In this document: one piece after another, positions 41,557 through 50,899 of the stretch
Numbering within the stretch: the first letter of the stretch is position 1
Layout: every line of letters begins with the position of its first letter
NCBI RefSeq assembly: GCF_000721705.1
Contig: NZ_JOJL01000035.1
Location: 21,189-85,188 of the forward strand
From: Actinoplanes subtropicus
GTDB lineage: Bacteria; Actinomycetota; Actinomycetes; Mycobacteriales; Micromonosporaceae
Length of the DNA stretch: 64,000 bases
Direction: 5' to 3'
The notes under the pieces: generated by a model
What the model saw: only the letters and a program-made list of their open reading frames with translations
Told to the model about the DNA's origin: nothing
Database searches by the model: none
Made by a program: the position numbers and the translations under genes

Positions 41557-42029
41557 CGCAACGATCCCCCGCTACGGCGGCCGGTCGTCGACCTGCGCGA
41601 CCTGCACGAGCTCGGCCCCATCAACCGCGGCACTCTTGCCGCGGCCTGTCAGCTCGGCGACGACCACCTCTTCCTGGACCACTCCTCCCCCGTGACCGCC
41701 GAACGTGTCACCGCCGTCGGCGTGCCCGGTCATCGCCTCCGGCACAGCGCGCCTACCGCCTGACGTGAATCGGCCTCACGGCTGCCGTTCGGGCGGTCGT
41801 GGACGTTATCGCGCGGCGCGCAGCGCCACGTAGTCGCTGCGTGAGGCGCCGCCCGGGGGTCCCGAGGAGTACGTCGAGAACGAGAAGTACGAGCCCTCAG
41901 TAATCCGTTGCCCGAATCGGCGACCTGGTGTCCGTTCTTCCAATCAGAGAGTTTCGCTCTCGGCTCCGGCGGGTTCCCGAGCAGCGGTTTCGCGTCATCG
42001 CGGCCCGCTGCTGCTGATACCCTTCGGGG

Positions 42030-43802
42030 GTGTCCGGTTTGCCGGAATCTGTCGACATGGCGGGCGCTGGCACAACGCGGCCTGAGGTCGACTTCCGGGC
42101 GTTGTTCGAGTCAGCGCCCGGGCTATACCTGGTGCTGGACCCTGATTTGCGGATCGTGGCGGTCAACGACGCCTACCTGCGGTCGACAATGACAGTGCGC
42201 GAGGAGATCCTCGGCCGGGGCATCTTCGAGGTCTTCCCGGACAACCCCGACGACCCGGCCGCGACCGGCGTCGCGAACCTGCGCGCCTCGCTGCAGCGCG
42301 CGCTGCGCAGACGCAAACCGGACACGATGGCGGTGCAGAAGTACGACGTCGAACGTCCGCCCTCGGCCGGTGGCGGATTCGAGCAGCGGTACTGGAGCCC
42401 CTTCAACACCCCGGTACTCGGCCCGGACGGGCGAGTGGCCTACATCATCCACCAGGTCGAGGACGTCACCGAGTACGTCCAGCTGCAACAGCAGGGAGAC
42501 CAGGCGCAGCAACAGACCGCCGAGCTGCGCCGCCGGACCGAGCAGATGCAGGCCGAGATCCTGCGCCGGTCCCAGGAGTTGCACGAGACCAACCAGGCCC
42601 TGCGCCAGGCAAACGAGGCGAAAAACGAGTTCCTGTCGCGGGTCAGCCACGAGCTGCGCACCCCACTGAACGCAATCCTCGGCTTCAGCGAACTGCTCAC
42701 CCTGGGCGAGCTCGGCGCTGAACAGAGCGACTGGGCCGCCATGATCCTCAAAGCCGGGCGGCATCTGCTCGCCCTGCTCAACGACGTGCTCGACATCGCC
42801 CGCATCGAGGGCGGGAACTTGGCCGTGTCGGTGGAGCCGGTCCCGCTCGGCGCGCTCATCGTCGACGTGCTGGACCTGGTGCGCCCGCTGGCAACCACCG
42901 CCGGGGTGCAGCTGACGCCCGCACCGCAGCTACCCGACGACCTGTGCGCCGCGGCCGACCAGCAGCGCCTGCGCCAAGTGTTGATCAACCTGCTGTCCAA
43001 CGCGATCAAATACAACCACCCCACCGGCACCGCGACCGTCACCGTCGAGCACCGGCCGCACCGCTGGCTGCGGGTCCGGGTGATCGACACCGGCCGTGGC
43101 ATCGCCCCGGAATCGTTGGGCAAGCTGTTCACCCCGTTCGAGCGCCTCGACGCCGCCCAGGCCGGCTTCGAGGGCACCGGTCTGGGCCTCGCCCTGTCCC
43201 GTCACCTGATACACAGCATGGGCGGCACCCTGGACGTGTCCAGCCTGCCCGGCAAGGGCAGCACCTTCTGGTTCGACCTACCCGTCGTCGACCCGACCAC
43301 CATCGACCCGACCACGGCCGAAGACACCGAGCTGCTCGGCCTGCGCGGCTACCCGAGCCCCAAACGGGTGCTCTACGTCGAGGACATGGTGGAAAACGTG
43401 CGGCTGGTCGACCAGATCCTCACCCACCGGCCATCGGTCACCCTCATCCCGGCCATGCTCGGCGGCGTCGCGTTAGAACTGGCCCGTGAACACCACCCGG
43501 ACCTGGTCCTGCTCGACCTGCACCTGCCCGACATGCCCGGCGAACAGCTACTCACCCTGCTGCGTGCCGAACCCGGCACCCGCGACACACCGGTCGTGGT
43601 GCTGTCCGCCGACGCTACCCAACACCACATCGGCCGGCTTCACGCCGCCGGCGTCGCCGCCTACCTGACCAAACCCATCGCCGTGCGAGAACTCCTACGC
43701 ACCCTCGACGACCTGCTCGACCGACACACCGACGACAAACACACAGAACAGACCCGGCAACCAAGCCGCCGCGAAGACGCCGCGACACCCGAAAGCACCT
43801 AA
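42030..43802 (+). CDS. Hybrid histidine kinase (PAS-HisKA-HATPase-REC)
   Basis: 590 residues from GTG. PAS domain at about 20-150 ([19 protein letters not shown]), coiled-coil linker at 150-195 rich in Gln and Arg, HisKA with H207 in VSHELRTPL, ATPase motifs [26 protein letters not shown] and [10 protein letters not shown]-terminal receiver follows (about 448-570) with VEDMVENV, D in [11 protein letters not shown] and K in YLTKPI. No membrane segment, so a cytoplasmic sensor. No output regulator is adjacent; the receiver may pass the phosphate on or tune the kinase. Confidence 0.9.
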   Translation: MSGLPESVDMAGAGTTRPEVDFRALFESAPGLYLVLDPDLRIVAVNDAYLRSTMTVREEILGRGIFEVFPDNPDDPAATGVANLRASLQRALRRRKPDTMAVQKYDVERPPSAGGGFEQRYWSPFNTPVLGPDGRVAYIIHQVEDVTEYVQLQQQGDQAQQQTAELRRRTEQMQAEILRRSQELHETNQALRQANEAKNEFLSRVSHELRTPLNAILGFSELLTLGELGAEQSDWAAMILKAGRHLLALLNDVLDIARIEGGNLAVSVEPVPLGALIVDVLDLVRPLATTAGVQLTPAPQLPDDLCAAADQQRLRQVLINLLSNAIKYNHPTGTATVTVEHRPHRWLRVRVIDTGRGIAPESLGKLFTPFERLDAAQAGFEGTGLGLALSRHLIHSMGGTLDVSSLPGKGSTFWFDLPVVDPTTIDPTTAEDTELLGLRGYPSPKRVLYVEDMVENVRLVDQILTHRPSVTLIPAMLGGVALELAREHHPDLVLLDLHLPDMPGEQLLTLLRAEPGTRDTPVVVLSADATQHHIGRLHAAGVAAYLTKPIAVRELLRTLDDLLDRHTDDKHTEQTRQPSRREDAATPEST

Positions 43803-43811
43803 AACGACGGG

Positions 43812-43861
43812 TCATCTTTGCCGCACCGCGGACGACGTTGTGCGGCCAACAGCGAAGATGA
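43812..43861. terminator. Hairpin after the hybrid kinase
   Basis: TCATCTTTGC (43812-43821) pairs with GCGAAGATGA (43852-43861) with one G-U, and CGCAC with GTGCG further in. Starts 10 bp after the stop codon. No U-run, so termination is only likely. Confidence 0.4.
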
Positions 43862-43934
43862 TCATTGGTTCATGATCAGTTAGGCATCGATGAAGATGCC
43901 ACTGTACCTCGGTGCTCGAGGGCGAGGCCGACGT

Positions 43935-44455
43935 TCAGCACGAGGCGTCGCCGTCATGAGAGCCGGCTAGTTCGATGCCGTAGAGGTCCTTGGGCTCTTG
44001 GATCGCGCCCGGGACGTTGAGGTCGCCCGTGAACCACACGCTCAGATACGCCGGGGTGCCGTCGATCTGCTTGTGGAAGCAGCCAGCGGCAGCAGAGATG
44101 ACCAGTCCGGCCGACGGTACCGGGGGCGGGTTTCCCAGTCCGCTTGCCATCCGTCGGCCGTGGCGGCGGCACGGTAGAACGACATGATGCGTTCGCGGTC
44201 GAGTTGGGTCTGGTATTGGCGGCCGGCGTAGGCGAAGCCGTCGTCTCCGCCGCCCGAGGATCGGTCCTGCGGTGTCGCGGTGTCGGGATGCGCCGACATG
44301 ATCGGAAGGCCGGCCAGCGTCACCGCTAACCGGTCATCGCGGGCGGAGCAGCCTAGGAGCGGCGAGAGCAGACCGGCGCGTCCGTTCCATGCGCAGAGCA
44401 CCAGCGCTCCTATGACGCCGAGTCCGGCGGTGCGACGAAATGAAGAGCTAATCAC
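43935..44455 (-). pseudogene. Small exported protein, frameshifted
   Basis: The first frame has a signal-like N-terminus (MISSSFRRTAGLGVIGALVL), then RQYQTQLDRERIMSFYRAAATADGWQ. At about 44145 the match continues in the next frame (GNPPPVPSAGLVISAAAGCF, then GTPAYLSVWFTGDL) to TGA 43935. A single-base indel is the simplest reading. The family is unknown. Confidence 0.5.
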
Positions 44456-44514
44456 GGCTGGACTCTACGGTGGCAACCCTTTCGCCACCCACTCACGAGG
44501 CTCACAACTATCAC

Positions 44515-44540
44515 AAGGATGACCACTTGTGGTCATCCTT
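44515..44540. terminator. Strong hairpin AAGGATGACCA / TGGTCATCCTT
   Basis: Perfect 11-bp stem (44515-44525 and 44530-44540) with loop CTTG. It stands between two leftward genes, without a clear U-run on either strand. Could be a terminator or an operator. Confidence 0.4.
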
Positions 44541-44678
44541 TCGGGACCGTGCGTGCGCGGTGTCCAGCACGCCGTGACGGTCGGTAGGACACATGCCGGT
44601 CGGGAACGTGCGCCGGACGAGAACTTCGGCCGGTGAGAGCGTGCGGCGGAAATCTCGACTGCAAGCTTGTCGACGCTT

Positions 44679-45061
44679 TCAAAGTTCAGCGTTGTCGCGT
44701 GGGACGGCGAGAATCCTCCTGGCATCGCGCTTGAGATCCCAGTTGCAAATTACGAGAAAGAGGCAAGCGCCGCCGCCAAGACCTCCAGTCCATCGAGGAA
44801 ATGTGTCGTCCCATAGCAAAGCTATAGCCAACAGCGCGAGGATCATGACGGCCTGGAAGGCCGTGGTGTGGATGAACGACGAGGGCGGCTTTCCAGGACC
44901 ATGCGAGAGAATGCCACTGCGGCGGCATCAACGGTGTCATCGGGGTGCCGCTCACCTCGCTTGGAGAGCCGCAGCACCTCACGGCGAGTTTTGAAAGACA
45001 CTCGGCGCCATCGAGCGGCGATGGCACGTCTTTCGCGACGCGTCATAGGTGTTTCGGTCAT
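44679..45061 (-). pseudogene. Small membrane protein, frameshifted
   Basis: The first frame reads MTRRERRAIAARWRRVSFKT and DDTVDAAAVAFSRMVLESRP. At about 44885 the sequence continues in another frame as SFIHTTAFQAVMILALLAIA, LLWDD, then GGACLFLVICNWDLKRDARR, giving two membrane segments, and ends at TGA 44679. One base is extra or missing. Family not recognised. Confidence 0.45.
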
Positions 45062-45391
45062 GGCGAAGGATAGAGGAGCGCGGCTGACCGTCAATCAACG
45101 CGCCCTATGACATACCCGATCGGGCACTGTTCTCACGCGATCCGAGTGATATGCATCGTTACGACGGCGGAAGGGCTGGCGGGGCCGCGACATTGACGCG
45201 ACACGCGAGCCGGCTTGACGCTTCTCTGCCGCCTCATCCTCCTCGGCTGACATCACGATCCCGTCACCACCGAAAGTGCGACAGAGCCAAAAGTTGACAG
45301 TCCCGCTCTTCGTTCCCTGCGCGGCGGGAAGGGGAGAATACGGGCGGCGCCGTCGAATTTGCTCGCACTGCCACGGGCAACGGCGCGTTGA

Positions 45392-45765
45392 TCAAGCCAC
45401 TGCGTGGGTGATTTTGGCGGCGAGTAGCGGTTGTAATTGCATAATCTCCAGCAGCCGCCGAGCCGGCTGGCTGGCGCCGGTGACGATGAGTGAGCCGGGG
45501 GCGCGTAGGTAGCGTGGCGTAAGGTTTGTGCTGCAGCGCAAGAGAAAAAGGTGACCGCGGACAGGTCCACTTCGACGGAGACCGGGTGGTGGGTCAGCAG
45601 CGCGTCGAGTTCGGCCTGTAACCCTGCGATGGTGGCGATGTCCAGTTCGCCGCTCACTATGATCCGTGCCGTGCCGTGCCGTGCCGTGCCGTGCCGTGCC
45701 GTGCCGTGCCGTGCCGTGCGGTCGACGGTCACGGGCAGGACCATGACGTGTAGGCGCATGGTCAT
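45392..45765 (-). pseudogene. STAS-domain (anti-anti-sigma) protein with repeat tract and frameshift
   Basis: From ATG 45765: MRLHVMVLPVTVDR, then the repeat-encoded TARHG units, then the STAS opening strand ARIIVSGELDIATIAGLQAELDAL and VSVEVDLSAVTFFSCAAAQ. Near 45530 the family sequence (RAPGSLIVTGASQPARRLLE) moves to a different frame that ends at 45392. So two frame problems exist: the 55-bp pentanucleotide tract near the start and the later indel. STAS proteins of this size bind RsbW-type kinases in partner switching. In the current state the product is only a partial domain. Confidence 0.6.
45665..45719. repeat. Pentanucleotide microsatellite (CGTGC)11
   Basis: Eleven perfect copies of CGTGC (GCACG on the coding minus strand), 55 bp. 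It lies inside the first 35 codons of the STAS gene. Because the unit is not a multiple of three, gain or loss of one unit changes the frame of everything downstream. Confidence 0.95.
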
Positions 45766-45897
45766 CGTCCTCCCTGACTCTCACGTCCGCACAATGCCGT
45801 ACCGGGGGACGCGCCCGCTTTCCGGTTGGTGCAGTGATGGTCTGGTAACGCCGGTCCGGGCATCATGTAGGCCCGGACCGGCGGCCGAATTGTCGGG

Positions 45898-46536
45898 TCA
45901 GCACTTCCTCCAGGCGACGTGGTAGACGGTGTCGATGCGCCCGTCGGTGGAGTCCATCGTCAGGAAGCTGGTGGCGTTGCGGCTCGACCAGCCACGGTTG
46001 ACCCGCAGTTCGGTGTTGACGTTCAGGTAGCGGTCCTCGCCGCAGGGCAGGAACGACAACGAGCTGACGCCGACGCTGTCGGTGCGCTGCCAATCGGTGT
46101 CAGCCGGCCCGGTGAAGTCATGACTGATGCGAGTCGACTGGGCTTCGCCTTGGAAGTAGTAGTTCGCACGCTCCGAGCCCGAGGCGCCCCGCGCGAGGTG
46201 GGCGTAGCCGCGGTAGTCCGCGCCGGCGATGGCGAACGTGAAGCCCTGCGGGACGTGCACGTTCAGGGCGAGCTGGCAGTTCTTGCGGAAGTCGGTAGCT
46301 TTCGCCTCGGGGCCGGTCTGAGCGGTGAACTGACTGTAGGTGACCGTGAATGCCTTGTTGTCCGGCGACACGGTGACGTCGGCGCTGCCCCAGGGGCAGC
46401 CGGTGCCGTTCGCGGCGGCCACGGTGATGGCCATGTCCTCGCCCGGGACGATCGGCGAGGGTGCGGCGTGCGCGGCCGTACCGGTGGTGGCGAGCGAGGC
46501 GAGCAGGGTAGCTCCGGTGGCCAGTGCCTTAAACAT
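45898..46536 (-). CDS. Secreted DUF4360-type protein
   Basis: 212 residues. Signal peptide 1-24 ending AAHAAP. The mature part has GTGCPWGSADVTVSPDNKAFTVTYSQF, split at the conserved Cys, KNCQLALNVHVPQGFTFAIAG and RGYAHL; these are the usual DUF4360 landmarks with two Cys likely bridged. Ends WRKC. Function of the family unknown; members are found in fungi and actinomycetes and are exported. Confidence 0.8.
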   Translation of the reverse strand: MFKALATGATLLASLATTGTAAHAAPSPIVPGEDMAITVAAANGTGCPWGSADVTVSPDNKAFTVTYSQFTAQTGPEAKATDFRKNCQLALNVHVPQGFTFAIAGADYRGYAHLARGASGSERANYYFQGEAQSTRISHDFTGPADTDWQRTDSVGVSSLSFLPCGEDRYLNVNTELRVNRGWSSRNATSFLTMDSTDGRIDTVYHVAWRKC

Positions 46537-46913
46537 GCTGGGTATTCCTTCCCATCAACGGTCGCTTGGTGTCAGTGCCGGCGAGCGGAAAAGAGATTGG
46601 GACCGCTGCACCGTCCGTAACGTACCTTTTGCGGCTTTGAGTGAGCTATAGGGATGCTGGCGTAGATGATCTCGGTCGGGTGACAAACCGGGATGTTCTG
46701 GCCGTTCAACCGATACGACGGCTGACCGTTCGGCCGATCACCGCATTGGGACGACCAATTCCCGACGGGGTCGAGGTCAATTGACGATTGCATTTCTTGG
46801 GTCATCCGAACGGCGGAAGGAATGGGGAATTCCTGCCCCGACTACCGGGCTGTGGTCGGATCAGCCACAGCGTCATGTCACCGACAGAACTGACGCTGTT
46901 CATCGGAGGAAAC
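46537..46913. other. Divergent intergenic region, 377 bp
   Basis: Lies between two genes for secreted proteins read away from each other. GC content is lower than average. A minus-strand frame at 46572-46805 is open but has no family features. The ribosome site GGAGGA (46905-46910) belongs to the next gene. Confidence 0.5.
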
Positions 46914-47411
46914 ATGAATCGCATTACCCGCTTGCTCGCTATGAGCGGTCTCGGTCTCGGCGCCGCCTTGGCGATCGGTGTCGGGCCCGCTCAGGCGGCC
47001 ACCGCCGCAGTCCAGCCGACCGCGCACGGCGCGTCGATGCACACCCGCGCCGATTGGAACGACGACAACAGTGATGTTGTCGGCTACTTCCGCACCCGGA
47101 TCGGCTGCGAGCGTGTCGGCCGGCTCGGCGAGTACCACGGCCGCTGGGACGACTACGACTGCCCGCGCGTGCGGTTCGGGTTCAACCGCGGCGCCTGGGT
47201 CCTGGAAGTCTCCACCGACGACTGGAACGGCAACTGGGACGACGACAACTGGTATGACGGCTGGTACAACAACTGGCACGGCGGTGACTTCAACGGCGGC
47301 TGGGACCACGGTGGCTGGCACCGCGATCACGGTGGCTGGGATGGTGACCACCAGAACAACTCCGGCAACGTGGTGGTGTTCCCGCTGAGCGCGGGCACCC
47401 TGATCGGCTAG
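46914..47411 (+). CDS. Secreted Trp/Asp/Asn/Gly-rich protein
   Basis: 165 residues from ATG 46914. Signal peptide to about 28 (GVGPAQAA). A short ordered part has two Cys (TRIGCERVGRL, WDDYDCPRVRFGF). From about 100 the sequence is dominated by W, D, N, G and H (DDDNWYDGWYNNWHGGDFNG in part), then a short hydrophobic C-terminus VVVFPLSAGTLIG. It may be a wall-associated or surface-active protein; no family recognised. A strong terminator follows. Confidence 0.7.
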   Translation: MNRITRLLAMSGLGLGAALAIGVGPAQAATAAVQPTAHGASMHTRADWNDDNSDVVGYFRTRIGCERVGRLGEYHGRWDDYDCPRVRFGFNRGAWVLEVSTDDWNGNWDDDNWYDGWYNNWHGGDFNGGWDHGGWHRDHGGWDGDHQNNSGNVVVFPLSAGTLIG

Positions 47412-47432
47412 CCGAATTAGCTGCACGACGTT

Positions 47433-47465
47433 GGGGGGTCACGCCTGGCTCTGGCGTGACCCCCC
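47433..47465 (+). terminator. Rho-independent-type hairpin
   Basis: Perfect 13-bp stem: GGGGGGTCACGCC (47433-47445) and GGCGTGACCCCCC (47453-47465), loop TGGCTCT, 21 bp after the stop. No U-run, as is usual in actinomycetes. Confidence 0.75.
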
Positions 47466-47741
47466 CCACCGTGCACAGCCCGGCTGCCTACAACGGAGAA
47501 CAGGGACGCCAGCCGCTCACCATGGGCGGTCACCGCCGTCCGTGTAATTCGTCCACCGTTACCGGGCTCGGGGCCTGACCGTCCGGTTGGTGCGTTGCGC
47601 AGGCAGGTCGACCGCACGCGTAGCAGGCGCCACAAGACGGCTGTCGTGCCGTTGTCGGTGGTCATCGGCCAATGAGCTGCACCCCTCAAACAGGATCGAT
47701 CGAATGCGGGATCCGAGCGCGGATGAGGGTACAACGAGCGG

Positions 47742-48662
47742 GTGACCAAGACAGTTCTGGTGAGCGGCGCGTCCGGCTTCATCGGCTCGCATGTTGCGGC
47801 ACGGCTGGCCGGGGAGGGTTACCGGGTGCGCGCCATGACCCGGCACCCTCGGGACTACCACGGCGAGGGCGAACCGACGGAGGCGGACGTGTCGGATCCC
47901 GGCAGTCTGACGGCGGCGTTCGCCGGCGTGAACGTGGCCTACTATCTGGTCCATTCGCTGGCGGCGGACGACTTCGAGCGGCGTGACGCCGCTGCCGCCC
48001 GGAACTTCGCCGAGGCGGCGGCCGCGGCGGGAGTCGGACGGATCATCTATCTCGGCGGTCTCGGCGCGAACGACGGGGAGTTGTCGGCGCATCTGCGTTC
48101 CCGCCGCGAGGTCGAGAGGATTCTGAAGTCGGGGCCGGTGCCGGTGACCGTGCTGCGCGCCGCGGTGGTCATCGGCCATGGTGGCATCTCGTGGGAGATG
48201 ACCAGACAGCTCGCCGAGCGGCTGCCCGCGATGGTGACCCCCCGCTGGGTACGGACCCGCACCCAGCCGATCGCCCTACCGGACGCGGTCCGGTACCTGA
48301 CCGGAGTGCTCGAGCCGGCCGAGGCCCGCGGCCGCACGTACGAGATCGGCGGGCCGGAGGTGCTGCGCTACATCGACATGCTGCAGCGGGTGGCCAGGAT
48401 CCGTGGTGGCCGGCTGCCGAATCTGACGGTGCCGCTGCTGACGCCGCGGTTGTCGTCGGTGTGGCTGAAGTTCGTCACCGACGTCGACCTGGCGACCGCC
48501 CGCAACCTGGTCGACTCGATGACCACCGAGGTCGTCGTGCGCGACGACGCCATCACCCGGCTCGTGCCCGGAGCGCCTCTGGGCTACGACGACGCGGTGC
48601 GGCTCGCTCTGGCCGACCGGGAGCGGGCCGCGGGACAGGACCGGGTACGGGAGGCGCGGTGA
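47742..48662 (+). CDS. NAD(P)-binding epimerase/NmrA-like protein
   Basis: 306 residues from GTG. Rossmann motif VLVSGASGFIGSHVAARL, then VAYYLVHSL and RIIYLGGLGAND. The catalytic YxxxK of true epimerases is not evident, so it is closer to the atypical SDR (NmrA/complex-I-like) group that binds NAD(P) in a regulatory or reductase role. GTGA overlap with the CPBP protease gene downstream. Confidence 0.8.
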   Translation: MTKTVLVSGASGFIGSHVAARLAGEGYRVRAMTRHPRDYHGEGEPTEADVSDPGSLTAAFAGVNVAYYLVHSLAADDFERRDAAAARNFAEAAAAAGVGRIIYLGGLGANDGELSAHLRSRREVERILKSGPVPVTVLRAAVVIGHGGISWEMTRQLAERLPAMVTPRWVRTRTQPIALPDAVRYLTGVLEPAEARGRTYEIGGPEVLRYIDMLQRVARIRGGRLPNLTVPLLTPRLSSVWLKFVTDVDLATARNLVDSMTTEVVVRDDAITRLVPGAPLGYDDAVRLALADRERAAGQDRVREAR

Positions 48663-49375
48663 CGCCGGCGTGGCTGGATCGCGCCCGCCGGGCTGTGGGC
48701 CCATCGCTGATCGATCGGGTGGAGCGCGACCACGACCAGAGCGACCAGGCCTTCCGCCGGCGGCGCATCGTCGTCGCGATCACGCTGGTGGCCGGCGCTG
48801 TCCTGCTCGGGGTCTCCCTGTCGGTACGCCCCGGCGACGGCGTCTTCTACCTGCTGACCGTGCTGGTCGCGTTCACCTGGGTCGCCGGTGCGTTGTTGTC
48901 CGGGCCGCTGCACCTGGGGCGGATCCCGTTCCGGGGCCGATTGCGGCGTCCGGTCGTCACGCCGATTCTCACCGGTCTCGTGCTGGGCGCCGTCTTCGTG
49001 GCCGGCTCGTTCGTCGTCCGCGAGTTGCCGGCGTTGCGTGAGCTCGTCAACAGCGTACTGGCGCATGCCCGGTACGGCGCGATCGTGCCGATCGTGGCGG
49101 TCACGGTGCTCAACGGCGTGGCCGAGGAGGTCTTCTTCCGCGGTGCGCTGTTCGCGGCGATCGGGCGGCGGCATGCCGTACCGGTCTCCACCGTGATCTA
49201 CGCCGCGGCGACCGTCGCCACCGGCAATCCCATGTTGGTCTTCGCCGCCGTCCTGCTCGGCGTGGTGCTGGCTCTGCAACGGCGCGCGTCCGGTGGCATC
49301 CTCGCGCCGATCCTCACCCACGTGACCTGGTCGACGACGATGGTTTTCGCGTTACCCGCGCTGATCCGCCAGTAA
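48659..49375 (+). CDS. CPBP-family intramembrane protease
   Basis: 238 residues from GTG 48659. About six membrane segments. Motif 1 GVAEEVFFRGALF (EExxxR) and motif 3 LTHVTWSTTM (H) are the catalytic glutamates and histidine of Abi/CPBP proteases. The middle motif (FxxxH) is weaker. Such proteins process membrane proteins or bacteriocin-type peptides. Coupled to the NAD(P)-binding gene. Confidence 0.85.
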   Translation: MTPAWLDRARRAVGPSLIDRVERDHDQSDQAFRRRRIVVAITLVAGAVLLGVSLSVRPGDGVFYLLTVLVAFTWVAGALLSGPLHLGRIPFRGRLRRPVVTPILTGLVLGAVFVAGSFVVRELPALRELVNSVLAHARYGAIVPIVAVTVLNGVAEEVFFRGALFAAIGRRHAVPVSTVIYAAATVATGNPMLVFAAVLLGVVLALQRRASGGILAPILTHVTWSTTMVFALPALIRQ

Positions 49376-49400
49376 CGGCGGACTGGCCTGATCCGCCAGC

Positions 49401-49448
49401 AGAGCCGGCGGTGTGCGGCCGCCGAGAGCCGGCGGTGTGCGGCCGCCG
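49401..49448. repeat. 24-bp unit repeated twice in tandem
   Basis: 49401-49424 and 49425-49448 are identical, beginning AGAGCCGGCGGTG and ending GGCCGCCG. Each unit is itself partly self-complementary (GCCGGCGG against CCGCCG). Just downstream of the protease gene. Confidence 0.9.
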
Positions 49449-49903
49449 GGTGTCGCGTCCCCGGCGGCGACCACCGGGCGGGACGGCGAATCGCTGGAGC
49501 GTCGCGGTCACGGCGATCCTCTCCGGTACGGATGATCAGGTGGGCGCACGACCCCCTGGACGAGAAGTACGCGCTCAACACGGCTCGGCGGCGGCCACGA
49601 GTTACGACTCGCCCAGGTCGGGGCGGGCACGTCGGCCACGTCGATCGGCCCAGTCTCGTTGTGCGGCACGTGCAGGTGGCCGCGCATGTCTTGCCGCTTA
49701 CGGCGACGATGACCTGGTAGCTGACAGGCCTCCACAGCGGGTGGTCTGTGGCGGGCAGCAAGACGGCGGGCGCTCCGTCGGCGTCGAGGTTGCCGTCGTC
49801 TTGGCCGGCCCTACCGCGCTGGCGCGTCTCATCGCCCGCCGATGCTCGCAGGCGCCTGGCCGGCGGGCGGGGTGCCTGCCGGCCAGTGCCTCGTAGCGGG
49901 GGG
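49449..49903. other. Gap without a recognisable gene
   Basis: About 450 bp. Open frames exist on both strands but none has a start with a ribosome site and a family motif. Probably decayed DNA. Confidence 0.45.
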
Positions 49904-50524
49904 TCAGGTCGTCGGCATCAGTACCGTGTCGATGAGGTACACGGTCGCGTTGGCGGTCTGGATGTTGCCGCAGAGGATGGTGGCGCCGTTGGCGGTATAG
50001 GTCCCGCTGGACTTCGCTGTCTTGATTTCGCCGCCCTGCAAGGTGGTCAGGCCGGCCGAGTCGAGGTCGGTCGGGCGCTGCCCGACGACGTGGTACTTAA
50101 GGATGTTCGTCAGCGCCGGCTGGTCGGCCAGCAGCTGGTTGAGGGTGGCTTGCGGGACCTTCGCGAATGCGTCATTGACAGGCGCGAAGACGGAGATGTT
50201 CTGGGCCTTGTTCAGGGTGTCCACCAGGCCCGCCTTGGTCACGGCGGTGACCAGAGTGGACAGGGCCGGGGTCTGCGCGGCGGCGCTGGCTACCGGCAGT
50301 TTGGCCAGCTCGGCCGGGCTGCCCGGGCCGGCTGTCGGCAGGCCGGCGCAGGCCGGGCCGAACGGGCCGGCCAGCGCCGGCGCGGCCGAGGGTGCGGCGC
50401 CGGCCGGTGCGGTGTTCGCGCCGGCGCTGGTCGTGTCGGAGCCGGCGGAGCTGCACCCGGCGAGCGCAACGAGGGCGGTCACGGCGGCGATGGCGAGGCC
50501 ACGATTGGCGGGGGGAGACGGCAT
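49904..50524 (-). CDS. Fasciclin (FAS1) domain lipoprotein
   Basis: 206 residues. Lipobox VALAGC (C24), then an Ala/Ser/Pro linker and one FAS1 domain at about 75-205: LSTLVTAVTKAGLVDTLNKA, ISVFAPVNDAFAKVP, LKYHVVGQ and VYLIDTVLMP. Similar to mycobacterial MPT70/MPT83-type adhesin-like lipoproteins. It follows the DUF378 gene by 31 bp, so it is probably transcribed from the promoter in front of that gene, next to the CarH-like operator. Confidence 0.88.
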   Translation of the reverse strand: MPSPPANRGLAIAAVTALVALAGCSSAGSDTTSAGANTAPAGAAPSAAPALAGPFGPACAGLPTAGPGSPAELAKLPVASAAAQTPALSTLVTAVTKAGLVDTLNKAQNISVFAPVNDAFAKVPQATLNQLLADQPALTNILKYHVVGQRPTDLDSAGLTTLQGGEIKTAKSSGTYTANGATILCGNIQTANATVYLIDTVLMPTT

Positions 50525-50555
50525 GGCGTGCGTCCTTCCAGATCGGATGGATCGG

Positions 50556-50807
50556 TCAGTGGACCAGGGCAGGCGCGGTGACGGGCGACCGGACCGCCCA
50601 GCGCTGAGGCAGGGCGCGCACCTGCGTGACCAGATAGACCGCCGACAGCCCGACGAGGCCGTAGACGATCCGGGTCACCGCGTTGGTCTGCCCGAAGTCG
50701 AGCCCGAAGACGGCCGCGACGAGGTCGAAGTTCGCGATCGCGACCAGTCCCCAGTTGAGCGCGCCGACGATCACGAGCACCGCGGCGAGTACATCCAGCT
50801 TCTTCAT
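50556..50807 (-). CDS. DUF378 (YuzA-like) small membrane protein
   Basis: 83 residues. MKKLDVLAAVLVIVGALNWGLVA (in parts) is the DUF378 hallmark, with ALNWGL and a second membrane segment at about 46-63 (IVYGLVGLSAVYLV). RBS GGAGG at 50818-50822. The minus-strand promoter reads TTGACA (50865-50870 complement), an 18-bp spacer and TACAGT, with the GTCTAGA-type repeats directly downstream of the -10. Function unknown. Confidence 0.85.
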   Translation of the reverse strand: MKKLDVLAAVLVIVGALNWGLVAIANFDLVAAVFGLDFGQTNAVTRIVYGLVGLSAVYLVTQVRALPQRWAVRSPVTAPALVH

Positions 50808-50822
50808 CTCTGTCTTACCTCC

Positions 50823-50870
50823 GTCTAGGTTTTGTCTAGACTGTAGGTCGGTGCCGGATCGCTTGTCAAG
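50823..50870. promoter_or_regulatory. Divergent promoter region with GTCTAG repeats at 11-bp spacing
   Basis: GTCTAGG at 50823 and GTCTAGA at 50834 are 11 bp apart. The minus-strand promoter (TTGACA-N18-TACAGT) ends just before them. On the plus strand TTGTCA (50863-50868) and TATAGT (50888-50893) may serve the MerR gene, whose ATG would be at or near the transcript start. CarH-type regulators bind 11-bp direct repeats. Confidence 0.6.
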
Positions 50871-50899
50871 AGTGCGTCTAAGGGCCGTATAGTGTTGGC

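Noticed and set aside
45665..45719. Short tandem array as a CRISPR
   Set aside because: Unit is five bases with no spacers; it is a microsatellite.
46572..46805. 77-residue minus-strand open frame between the two secreted-protein genes
   Set aside because: No ribosome site or family features; it covers the promoter region of the divergent genes.
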